From: Bryobacterales bacterium
GTDB lineage: Bacteria > Acidobacteriota > Terriglobia > Bryobacterales > Bryobacteraceae
DNA: 35,011 bases
Assembly (NCBI GenBank): GCA_019261985.1
Contig: JAFAQY010000105.1
Location: forward strand, 1 to 35,011
Reading direction: 5' to 3'
Below, one piece after another: positions 1 to 7,318 of this stretch. The position numbers and the translations under genes were made by a program. The notes under the pieces are model-generated. The model saw only the letters and a list, made by a program, of their open reading frames with translations, was not told the origin of the DNA and made no database searches. The first letter of the stretch is position 1, and every line of letters begins with the position of its first letter.

Positions 1-1
1 C

Positions 2-1147
2 GAGACACGAATGATGATCCACCGGCGCGTGCTGGACCGGTTATCCACGCTCGCGGGCTTCATTCACTGGGACAACGACCCTTATTTGGTAATTACGAAC
101 GAAGGAAAGCTGGTCTGGATCGTCGATGGTTATTTGACCAGCGACGCCCATCCCTACGCGCGCGATGCCGAGTTCCAGGACGGCGAGACGTATAACTACA
201 TTCGCAACTCTATCAAGGCTACGGTGGATGCCTACGACGGAACGGCGCGGCTATACGTGTTCGACAATGAAGACCCGCTCGTGCGAGCGTATCAGCGTCT
301 GTTCCCGAATCTATTTACTCCCGCGTCGGAGATGCCGGACAACCTGCGCGAACATACCCGGGCGCCGGAAATGTTGTTCCGCGTGCAGGCGGAGGTGTAC
401 CGCACTTATCACATGCGCGATCCCGAATCGTTCTACAACCGCGCCGACTTATGGGACATCGGAACCTACACGCAAAATCAAGCCGGGACGGCTCAGACCG
501 TCGCGCCCACCTACATGATCATCAGCTTGCCGGGCGAGACCGCGCCCGAATTCGTGCTGATGATTCCGTTCACGCCTCGAGCCAAGCAGAATCTGATTGG
601 GTTAATGGTGACGCGCTGCGACGGCCCGCACTTGGGCGAAATTGTCTTCCTGCAATTACCGAAACAAGAGATCATCCCCGGTCCGCTGCAAATCGAAGCG
701 CTGATCAATCAGGATCAGGTTATCTCAAAAGATTTGAGTTTATGGAATCAGCAGGGTTCGCAGGTGCTGCGCTCGCAGATTCTGACTCTGCCGGTTGATA
801 ATACGTTTCTATTCGTCGCGCCGATTTACATTCAGGCATCGCAAGCGCGGATGCCACAACTGCAGAAGGTTGCGCTCGTTTCCGGCAACAACCTGGTGTA
901 CGAGGACACATACGAGAAGGCGCTGAAGACGCTGGAAGCAATTCAGAAAGGCCGGCCCGCGCCCGCGCCTGTGCCGATTCCCGAAACCACCGCCGCTCCG
1001 CCGCCGGCGATCTCATCGACGGCCGGCGCCGATCCGCGCATCACGCAGATTCGCGAGCACATGGAGCGCTACCGGCAGTTGTCGTCTCAGGGTAAGTGGT
1101 CGGAAGCGGGCAAGGAATTGGAAGCGATCGAAGCAGCGGTGAAGTAG
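2..1147 (+). CDS. UPF0182 family membrane protein, C-terminal part (5' end outside window)
   Basis: The reading frame is open to the left edge (codons GAG ACA CGA precede the first ATG at 11), so this is the 3' part of a longer gene. The visible residues match the C-terminal soluble part of UPF0182 (COG1615) proteins, large bacterial membrane proteins of unknown function. Family-like segments are DNDPYLVI followed by GKLVWIVDGYLTS near the start, then FPNLF, EMPDNLREH and the PESFYNRADLW block. Near the end are a Pro/Ala-rich linker (about residues 315-345) and a final basic/acidic helix of the sort seen at UPF0182 C-termini. Full-length members are about 900-1000 residues, so more than half is missing here. 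It converges on the SDR gene with a 12-bp gap. The family call is strong; the cellular role is unknown. Confidence 0.9.
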   Translation, partial: ETRMMIHRRVLDRLSTLAGFIHWDNDPYLVITNEGKLVWIVDGYLTSDAHPYARDAEFQDGETYNYIRNSIKATVDAYDGTARLYVFDNEDPLVRAYQRLFPNLFTPASEMPDNLREHTRAPEMLFRVQAEVYRTYHMRDPESFYNRADLWDIGTYTQNQAGTAQTVAPTYMIISLPGETAPEFVLMIPFTPRAKQNLIGLMVTRCDGPHLGEIVFLQLPKQEIIPGPLQIEALINQDQVISKDLSLWNQQGSQVLRSQILTLPVDNTFLFVAPIYIQASQARMPQLQKVALVSGNNLVYEDTYEKALKTLEAIQKGRPAPAPVPIPETTAAPPPAISSTAGADPRITQIREHMERYRQLSSQGKWSEAGKELEAIEAAVK

Positions 1148-1159
1148 CAGCTTCGAGGC

Positions 1160-1909
1160 TCATCGTCCGCCAGATACCGTGAGGATGCTCCCGGTAACGT
1201 ACGACGCCTCATCCGATAGCAGCCATAGAATTGCGGCAGCCACCTCTTCAGGCCGTCCGCCGCGTTGCATGGGCACCGATACCTTCACTCGATCCACTCG
1301 ACCGGGCTCTCCACCTTTCGCATGGAGATCCGTGTAGATGAAGCCCGGTTGGACCGCGTTCACGCGGATACCTTCCTCCGCGACTTCTTTCGCCAGTCCC
1401 ACCGTAAGGGTTTCAACGGCCCCCTTGCTTGCGGCGTAGTCGATATACTCGCCCGGCGAGCCGAACCGCGCGGCCCCCGAGGAAACGTTGACGATTGCTC
1501 CACCTTCCCCGCCGTGGCGTCGAGACATTCTGCGCACCGCCTCCTTCGAGCACAGAAAAGGGCCGGAGATATTCGTGGTAAACACTCGCTGGAGCCGCGC
1601 GGCATCCATCGACTCGAGCCGCATTTGCGCTTCCAGAGTGGCTGCGTTGTTGACCAGCGCGTCACATCGGCCTAGTTCGCGATCCACTGTTCCGAATAAA
1701 CCGGCCACTTGCGGTTCCGACCCAATGTCGGCTTGAACGATAATTGCCTTTCCGCCGCCTATGTGGATCTCATTGGCCACAGCTTCCGCGGCGGCGCGAT
1801 CTTTCAGATAGTTGATACAGACGGCGTAGCCAAGGCGGGCGGCCGCGCGCGCCGTAGCTGCTCCAATTCCGCGGCTCCCGCCCGTGATTACGATGACGCG
1901 CCCGGTCAC
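1160..1909 (-). CDS. SDR family NAD(P)-dependent oxidoreductase
   Basis: A classical short-chain dehydrogenase/reductase of 249 residues, the usual length. Visible motifs are the cofactor-binding TGGSRGIG at residues 9-16, the NNAA motif, the catalytic Ser in NVSSGA, and the YAASK active site (Tyr-x3-Lys). The C-terminus VTGSILTVSGGR resembles 3-oxoacyl-ACP reductase (FabG)-like and glucose-dehydrogenase-like members. It would act in the cytoplasm and reduce or oxidise a carbonyl/hydroxyl group; the substrate cannot be told. The start codon overlaps the stop of the upstream amidohydrolase gene by 4 bp (ATGA), which indicates translational coupling. It is the last gene of the minus-strand operon that starts at the GntR regulator. 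Confidence 0.9.
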   Translation of the reverse strand: MTGRVIVITGGSRGIGAATARAAARLGYAVCINYLKDRAAAEAVANEIHIGGGKAIIVQADIGSEPQVAGLFGTVDRELGRCDALVNNAATLEAQMRLESMDAARLQRVFTTNISGPFLCSKEAVRRMSRRHGGEGGAIVNVSSGAARFGSPGEYIDYAASKGAVETLTVGLAKEVAEEGIRVNAVQPGFIYTDLHAKGGEPGRVDRVKVSVPMQRGGRPEEVAAAILWLLSDEASYVTGSILTVSGGR

Positions 1910-2748
1910 GCCAAGCCGAACAACCGCATCGCGTTTTCCTTCAAAATCAGCGGACGCACTTCGTCCTTAATCGCGATCGCAGCGAAGTCCGACATCCAGC
2001 GGTCGGGCGTAATCAACGGGTAATCCGACCCGAAGAGCACCTTTCGCTTCAGCAGCGTGTTCGCGTACTGAATCAGATTCGGGGGAAAGTATTTCGGCGA
2101 CCAACCCGATAGATCGATGTACACCTGCGGCTTATGCAGGCAGACGGAGATGGCTTCGTCCTGCCACGGAAACGAGGGATGCGCAAGGATGACCGGCATA
2201 TCCGGAAAATCTACCGCGACGTCGTCGATGTCCATCGGGTTGCCGTACTTCAGCCGGATGCCGCCGCCGCCGGGCATCCCCGTCCCGATACCGCTGTGGC
2301 CCGTATGAAAGACCACGGGCATCTTCGCCTCATTCAGCACTTCATAAAACGGATAGGCGATCTTGTCATTCGGGTGGAACTGCTGCAAAGGCGGGTGCAG
2401 CTTAAATCCACGGATCCCCCCCGAAGCGATTAACCGCCTCGCTTCGGCTACGGCGGCGGGGCCGCGCGTCGGATCGACGCTCGCGAACGCCATCACGATA
2501 TCGCTGTTGTCGGCCGCGAACGCCGCGACTTCGTCGTTGGGCACCTGCGGCCGGCCAGTGATCCGTTCATCTACGGAAAAAACCACGCACCCGATCTTCC
2601 GTGAACGGTAATACTCGGCCAACTGCTTCCGGCCGTAACTCACTCCGGTGTTGCCGAAGTACTTCCTCGCCGCCTCGCCCGCCGCGCCCTGGTCTTCCGA
2701 CTCAATATGTACGTGAGTGTCGATTGCAATCAGATTTTGTATGTCCAT
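1906..2748 (-). CDS. Amidohydrolase family protein (amidohydrolase_2 type)
   Basis: A 280-residue metal-dependent hydrolase or decarboxylase of the amidohydrolase superfamily (PF04909-like TIM barrel). The N-terminal metal-binding His-x-His lies in IDTHVHIE (H12, H14). Further motifs are FKLHPP, VVFHTGHSG and VILAHPSFPW, and the metal-binding Asp is in LFGSDYPL near the C-terminus. Members act on lactones, 2-pyrones, aromatic acids or related ring compounds, either as hydrolases or non-oxidative decarboxylases, in the cytoplasm. The gene lies 3 bp after the methyltransferase gene and overlaps the SDR gene by 4 bp. Next to beta-oxidation-type enzymes and a GntR/FCD regulator, a role in degrading a cyclic or aromatic acid is plausible, but this is inference. 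Confidence 0.88.
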   Translation of the reverse strand: MDIQNLIAIDTHVHIESEDQGAAGEAARKYFGNTGVSYGRKQLAEYYRSRKIGCVVFSVDERITGRPQVPNDEVAAFAADNSDIVMAFASVDPTRGPAAVAEARRLIASGGIRGFKLHPPLQQFHPNDKIAYPFYEVLNEAKMPVVFHTGHSGIGTGMPGGGGIRLKYGNPMDIDDVAVDFPDMPVILAHPSFPWQDEAISVCLHKPQVYIDLSGWSPKYFPPNLIQYANTLLKRKVLFGSDYPLITPDRWMSDFAAIAIKDEVRPLILKENAMRLFGLA

Positions 2749-2751
2749 CAG

Positions 2752-3831
2752 TTAGGGTTTTGCCTCGAATACCAAATTAAACGGAGTCTGGGCGGCGCGC
2801 CGGAAACGCGTGAAGCCGCCCGCCTGCACTGTTTCCCGGAGCTTGGCCTCGCCTGCCTGGGCGCCCAGGGCCGCCCCCACGTCTTGCGCCAGAGAGGCCG
2901 GGACGCAAACTAACGTCGATGCGGAATAGCAAAGCCGTCCAAGAGGAGTGTGGTTTGCTTCAGGCGTATCTTCGGCATATGGCTCGACAATCATCCATGT
3001 GCCATCCGGTTGCAACGCCTGACGGACGTGCGCCGCTGCTCCGGCCGGATCGCCCATATCGTGCAGGCAATCGAAAACCGCGATGAAATCATAGTCCGAA
3101 CCAGGGAAGCTTTTCGCCGGAGCGACTTCGAATTGAATGCGATCCGCGATGCCGGCCGTTTGGGCCGATTCGCGCGCCATCTGTATCGATGCCCCGTGAT
3201 AATCGAAGCCAAAGAATGTGGATTTCGGGTATTCCTTCGCCATCAGGATCGTCGACGAGCCGAGCCCGCAGCCGACGTCGGCTACTTTCGCTCCGCGGCG
3301 TAGTTTCGCTTCAACGCCGTCGAGCGCGGGGATCCAATTCGGGACCAGATTCGCGTTGTAATTGGGCCGGAAGAATCGCTCCGTGCCGCGGAACAAGTCG
3401 TGGTGGTGCTCGTGCCAGCCCACGCCTTTGCCGGTTTGGAATGCAGACTCCACTTTAGGCAAATCGTGGTACAGCGCTCCAAGAAGTTGAAACGCGCCCG
3501 GAATGAATGCCGGACTTTCCTCGATGGCAAGCGCGAACGCCTGCTCAGGCGGGAGCGTGAAGGCTTTCGTTCGGGGATCGTAGGTCACATACCCGCCCGC
3601 CGCATTGGCGTTTAACCATTCGCGGAGATATCGCTCGTTTAGGCCGGTGCGCTCGGCGAGCTGCGCCGGAGTCACGGGGCGGCTGTCGGCCATCGCTTTA
3701 TAGATCCCAAGGCGATCCCCAAGCAGGATCAGGACCGCATGCGCGGCGGCGCCCATATCGTCAAGCGCCTTTTCCATGAAGGCGTTCAGTTTGGCTTCAT
3801 CGACCGGCAGACTTGCACTCGTTGAACTCAT
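2752..3831 (-). CDS. Class I SAM-dependent methyltransferase with N-terminal winged-helix domain
   Basis: A 359-residue protein. Residues about 25-100 form a winged-helix/dimerisation domain of the O-methyltransferase kind (DRLGIYKAM, then LAERTGLNERYLREWL). Residues about 180-300 form a Rossmann methyltransferase with motif I VADVGCGLGSS (183-193) and the acidic loop FFGFDYH. The layout resembles Mycobacterium Rv2258c-type methyltransferases, whose substrates are not settled. A ribosome binding site GGAGGAA lies 9 nt before the ATG. The gene is 79 bp downstream of the fadJ-like gene and 3 bp upstream of the amidohydrolase gene, so it is probably cotranscribed. The fold is clear and the substrate unknown. 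Confidence 0.88.
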   Translation of the reverse strand: MSSTSASLPVDEAKLNAFMEKALDDMGAAAHAVLILLGDRLGIYKAMADSRPVTPAQLAERTGLNERYLREWLNANAAGGYVTYDPRTKAFTLPPEQAFALAIEESPAFIPGAFQLLGALYHDLPKVESAFQTGKGVGWHEHHHDLFRGTERFFRPNYNANLVPNWIPALDGVEAKLRRGAKVADVGCGLGSSTILMAKEYPKSTFFGFDYHGASIQMARESAQTAGIADRIQFEVAPAKSFPGSDYDFIAVFDCLHDMGDPAGAAAHVRQALQPDGTWMIVEPYAEDTPEANHTPLGRLCYSASTLVCVPASLAQDVGAALGAQAGEAKLRETVQAGGFTRFRRAAQTPFNLVFEAKP

Positions 3832-3910
3832 TAGGTGGTTCCTCCAAGGAGATATTACAGAAGAATCACGCTGTCCGGCGCGGTTTCAGTTCGAACCTGC
3901 GCGGGGACGT

Positions 3911-6022
3911 TCATGCACCGGCGGCGGTGCCCGCGGCAAATGTCCCGCCTTGCTCCGCCAATTTCTTCAATAGCGGCGCTGGCTCCCACCACTCGCCGGC
4001 AGTGTGGCGGAACTCGCAGATACGGTCGTAGATTTTCTTTAACCCGATCGTGTCCGCATACCACATGGGCCCGCCGCGATATGCCGGGAAACCATAACCG
4101 GTGAGGTAAATCACATCGATATCCGCCGCGCGCTGCGCGTAGCCTTCCTGGAGAATTCGCGCGCCCTCGTTGATCAAGGTATAAATGCAGCGCTCGACGA
4201 TCTCGTCATCCGAAATGGCGCGGCGTTTGATTCCAGCTTCGCGCGCGGTGTTCTCGATCAGCGCCTCCACTTCGGGGTCGGGAGTGGCTTGGCGGTTCTC
4301 ATCATACTTGTACCAGCCCGCGCCCGTTTTTTGGCCCAGACGACCCATGTGGTAAAGCTTGTCGTGCACCAGCGGCTGGCGTCTGCCGGGTTTTTCCAGA
4401 TGCTTGGCTTCCTGCCGGACACGATATAGGACGTCGATTCCGCCCATATCGTCCACGGCAAAAATTCCCATAGCCATTCCGAAATCGTATAGCGCTTTAT
4501 CGATCTGCCAGGGCGTCGCGCCATCTTCGGCGAGCAGTTGCGCTTCCCGCATGTAAGGAATCATCATGCGGTTGCCGACGAACCCGCGGCAATTCCCAAC
4601 TACGACTCCGACCTTGCCCAGCTTCTTCGCGATCGCCAGAGCGGTGGCCAGCACTTCTTTGCTGCTGGCCTTCCCGCGCACGATCTCCACCAGCCGCATC
4701 ACATGCGCCGGGCTGAAAAAATGCAGGCCTGTAACCATCTGCGGCCGCGAGGTGGATGCCGCGATTTCATCGATATCGAGAGTCGACGTATTCGTCGCCA
4801 GCACACAGTCCGGTTTCGCGATCTTATCGATGGCGGCGAAAATCTCCCGCTTCAGGGCCATGTTTTCGAACACGGCTTCGACAATGAGATCCGCATCGTC
4901 AAATCCGTCATAGCCGAGTTGCGGATGAATCAGGGCCATGCGGTGGTCCATTACGTCCTGCGAAAAGCGGCCGCGCTTGACGGAGCTTTCGTAATTCCTG
5001 CGAACGGCTGCGATGCCGCGATCCAGTCCGGCCTGTTCGGAATCCTTCAGCACGACCGGAATCCCGGCATTGGCGCATGCCATGGCGATACCGCCGCCCA
5101 TCGTACCCGCGCCGATGATCGCGACCTTGCGAATTTCGTAAGGGCGAGTCTCCGGAGGAATGTCCGCCACTTTGGAAACCGCGCGTTCGGCAAAGAACGC
5201 GTGAATGAGTGCCCGCGCCTGGTCTGACGCCAGGCACTCCTTCATAATTTCGCGTTCTTTCTTCCAGCCTTCCTCGTATGGCAGAGTGGCCGCGGCTTCA
5301 AGCGCATCCACAACCTTCGACGGAGCCGTCTGATTCCGCCGCGTTTTGTTGGCTTGCGCTCGGCCCGAAGCGAGGATTGCGGCGATGTCGCCGGCCGCTA
5401 CCGGCCGCTCACGAGTCTTCACCATCGGACGGCCCGCTTTTTCTCGCGCGAACTCCACCGCTCCCGAGAGCAGATCGCCTTCGATGATTTTATCGATCAA
5501 ACCGAGGCTCAAAGCTTCGGGGGCCTTGACCGGCTTGCCGGAAACGCACATATCGACAGCCGCCGCTAATCCAACCAGACGTGGAAGCCGCTGCGTTCCC
5601 TCGGCGCCCGGGATGATGCCGAGGTTTACTTCAGGCTGACCCATCTGCGCACTCGGGCTCGCTACGCGGAAATGGCCGGCCATCGCGACTTCCAAGCCGC
5701 CGCCAAGCGCGGTGCCATGCATCGCCATCACTACCGGTTTCGGACAGTCCTCCATCTGCTGCAGCAGCGCGTGAATATCGGGACCGGCGCTTCCACCGCC
5801 CGGCGCGGCGGCTTTTTCCAATTCTTTAATATCCGCGCCGGCAATGAAGGTTTTCCCGCCGCCGATGATCACCACCGCTTGAATGGCAGCATCCTGCGCC
5901 ACTGAGCGGATCGCTTCGCCGATGCCTTCCGGCACTCCCGGGCTCAGCGCATTTACGGGCGGATTATCGATGGTAACCACGGCCACATTATTGTGGCGGG
6001 TGAGAGAAACGAGTTGGCTCAT
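3911..6022 (-). CDS. Bifunctional enoyl-CoA hydratase / 3-hydroxyacyl-CoA dehydrogenase (FadJ/peroxisomal multifunctional type)
   Basis: A 703-residue multifunctional beta-oxidation enzyme that hydrates 2-enoyl-CoA and then oxidises 3-hydroxyacyl-CoA with NAD. The N-terminal crotonase domain (about 1-190) has the oxyanion-hole segment FIAGADIKEL and both catalytic-Glu regions (GGGLEVAMAGH and GQPEVNLGIIPG). The Rossmann domain begins near residue 300 with VAIIGAGTMGGGIAMA. The catalytic His lies in LHFFSPAHVM, and NRMMIPYMREA leads into two C-terminal dehydrogenase domains. Length and order match FadJ and the peroxisomal L-bifunctional enzyme rather than FadB with its partner FadA; no thiolase gene is present here. 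It starts 5 bp after the GntR regulator's stop codon, which suggests control by that regulator. Confidence 0.93.
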   Translation of the reverse strand: MSQLVSLTRHNNVAVVTIDNPPVNALSPGVPEGIGEAIRSVAQDAAIQAVVIIGGGKTFIAGADIKELEKAAAPGGGSAGPDIHALLQQMEDCPKPVVMAMHGTALGGGLEVAMAGHFRVASPSAQMGQPEVNLGIIPGAEGTQRLPRLVGLAAAVDMCVSGKPVKAPEALSLGLIDKIIEGDLLSGAVEFAREKAGRPMVKTRERPVAAGDIAAILASGRAQANKTRRNQTAPSKVVDALEAAATLPYEEGWKKEREIMKECLASDQARALIHAFFAERAVSKVADIPPETRPYEIRKVAIIGAGTMGGGIAMACANAGIPVVLKDSEQAGLDRGIAAVRRNYESSVKRGRFSQDVMDHRMALIHPQLGYDGFDDADLIVEAVFENMALKREIFAAIDKIAKPDCVLATNTSTLDIDEIAASTSRPQMVTGLHFFSPAHVMRLVEIVRGKASSKEVLATALAIAKKLGKVGVVVGNCRGFVGNRMMIPYMREAQLLAEDGATPWQIDKALYDFGMAMGIFAVDDMGGIDVLYRVRQEAKHLEKPGRRQPLVHDKLYHMGRLGQKTGAGWYKYDENRQATPDPEVEALIENTAREAGIKRRAISDDEIVERCIYTLINEGARILQEGYAQRAADIDVIYLTGYGFPAYRGGPMWYADTIGLKKIYDRICEFRHTAGEWWEPAPLLKKLAEQGGTFAAGTAAGA

Positions 6023-6027
6023 GCAGA

Positions 6028-6801
6028 TTAAACAGCAGCCGGAAGCTTGATCAACGAACCACCCGGAACCTGGCTGAGCATGCTCTTGTCTCCTAGTATG
6101 GCTTCCAGATTGCGACGGGCCAGGCGCGAATGCTCGCGCGCCAGCCCCTCGGCGCGGGCAGCCTGGCGCAGCTCAATAGCTTCCACGATGGCTGAGTGGT
6201 GCTCCTGCCCGATTGCGAAATTTCGGACCGCATTGGGAACTCGAACATTCGCGAAGACAACGGAGCTGGGAGCGGCAAAGGGAAGAGCGGTAACGCGCTC
6301 CAAACTCTCTCGCAACAGAGGACTCTTCGCCAGCGCGACGATTTCCGCGTGGAATGCTTCGTTCATGTCCATGTAATGCGCGAAAGCTTCAATCGGCGGC
6401 GGAGAACCCGCAAAGGTATGGGCCTCCATTGCATCGCGGAAATGCCGCAGTCTGTTCAGATCACTTATCGCGATCAAGCGCTCGCAAGCAAGCCTTGCCG
6501 CGCTACCTTCCAAGATTCCGCGCAGCTCGATCGCGTCCCAAATATCGTCCACGGTAAAGCCTCGAACGACGAATCCGCCCGCGGGGGCGACCTCGAGAAG
6601 GCCTTCGTGACAGAGCCGGTCTAGCGCAAGGCGGATCGGAGTGCGCGATACGCCGAGCCTTGCAACCAGGGGGAGTTCCGAAATACGATCGCCGGCCCTA
6701 AAATCGCCGCGCAAAATCATTCCACGCAGATTCAACAGCGTCCTCGCGGTTTGCGAATCTTCCGAGGGCGCAATGCTCCGTGTTTTCGGTTGTGGGTTCA
6801 A
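6028..6801 (-). CDS. GntR family transcriptional regulator with FCD domain (TTG start)
   Basis: The regulator is probably 257 residues, starting at a TTG (first base 6801). A strong ribosome binding site AGGAGG (6814-6809) sits 7 nt upstream. An ATG-started extension to 7089 is open but would read through the structured RNA region and adds no family-like sequence. Residues about 15-80 form the GntR winged helix (LGVSRTPIRLALDRL, then GGFVVRGF). The rest is an FCD ligand domain: ELRGILEGSAARLACER, and metal-binding-type residues in MDMNEAFH, QEHHSAIV and AREHSR. FCD regulators usually sense organic acids and repress an adjacent catabolic operon. Here the regulator is the first gene of the unit it would control, which implies autoregulation. 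Confidence 0.88.
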   Translation of the reverse strand: MNPQPKTRSIAPSEDSQTARTLLNLRGMILRGDFRAGDRISELPLVARLGVSRTPIRLALDRLCHEGLLEVAPAGGFVVRGFTVDDIWDAIELRGILEGSAARLACERLIAISDLNRLRHFRDAMEAHTFAGSPPPIEAFAHYMDMNEAFHAEIVALAKSPLLRESLERVTALPFAAPSSVVFANVRVPNAVRNFAIGQEHHSAIVEAIELRQAARAEGLAREHSRLARRNLEAILGDKSMLSQVPGGSLIKLPAAV

Positions 6802-6831
6802 GGCGGGACCTCCTTCAATTCTGTCTATAGC

Positions 6832-6862
6832 TATCACAGGACATTGTCGGATGGTATCACAG
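6832..6862 (-). promoter_or_regulatory. Paired direct repeat CTGTGATA, candidate operator
   Basis: The octamer CTGTGATA (minus strand) occurs twice, at 6862-6855 and 6839-6832, with a 23-bp period. The pair ends about 30 nt upstream of the regulator's start codon. Two identical sites about two helical turns apart in front of an autoregulated GntR gene could be its operator. This is inference: GntR sites are usually short palindromes and these repeats are not clearly palindromic. Confidence 0.3.
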
Positions 6863-6978
6863 CGTTTGGGAGGGGTCGCTGAGCGGACACGAGGCATCGC
6901 CGGTCCGCGCTCAAAGCCTTTGGCGCTGCGACATGGAAACATGCGCCTGCCCACCGAATCGCGCGCGCTGGCGTTCGC

Positions 6979-7085
6979 AAAAAAACCCGGGTCTGACAAC
7001 TGCACGTTGGCCGGCGTCCGTCGGAGGTCAGACGCCGGTCCAAATAGACCGGCTGGCGCCAGTTGTGCAGCACAGGCCCGGGTTG
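6979..7085 (-). ncRNA. Candidate structured small RNA or leader attenuator with terminator-like U tract
   Basis: Read on the minus strand, this segment folds into one long rod. Outer helix: 12 pairs, 7084-7073 with 6995-6984, AACCCGGG-type arms including one G-U pair. Middle helix: 7 pairs, ACAACTG at 7066-7060 with CAGTTGT at 7002-6996. Apical helix: TTGG at 7043-7040 with CCAA at 7010-7007, then CCGGCGTC at 7038-7031 with GACGCCGG at 7018-7011, with one bulged base. The 12-nt loop (7030-7019) shows ACCTCC. The closing arm runs directly into seven T residues (6985-6979), as in an intrinsic terminator. A TATAAT box ends 6 nt upstream of the first paired base. The segment could be a free sRNA of about 106 nt, or a leader controlling the downstream GntR gene. 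I do not recognise the family. Confidence 0.55.
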
Positions 7086-7090
7086 CCAAT

Positions 7091-7096
7091 ATTATA
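7091..7096 (-). promoter_or_regulatory. -10 box TATAAT of the candidate small RNA
   Basis: A perfect TATAAT reads on the minus strand at 7096-7091. Transcription would begin around 7086-7084, exactly where the first helix of the structured RNA starts. No convincing -35 hexamer is present 16-18 bp upstream (GC-rich sequence), so the promoter may be weak or activator dependent. The match of predicted start to structure is the main support. Confidence 0.4.
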
Positions 7097-7318
7097 CTTC
7101 GAGAGGACCGATCCCGCGCGGTGGGCCGAACCGGAGGCCACCTCCCCCGAGACTGACCGACCAGCCCGGCTCCGCGCAGAAATCTGATATCCGTTGTACC
7201 AGGAGACGCCCCGCGCGCAAATAGCTAAATCGCAATTTCAACAAGAATTTTTTCCGCGTGATTACGCGAACTTAGCGGGGCGCTGTTGTGATTTTGTTGT
7301 GCATAAAACGGGAATGGC

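Noticed and set aside
4538-5227. Plus-strand 229-residue frame
   Set aside because: It is antisense to the FadJ-like gene, shows no family features, and is a typical shadow in high-GC coding DNA.
6984-7084. Structured RNA as a plus-strand element or SRP RNA
   Set aside because: The plus strand lacks a T run after the structure, and neither strand has the conserved SRP domain-IV GGAAGGAAGCAGCC-type core.
7255-7268. CGCGT-GATT-ACGCG palindrome upstream of nagA
   Set aside because: Arms of five bases are too short to stand out in GC-rich DNA, and no promoter elements could be placed around it.
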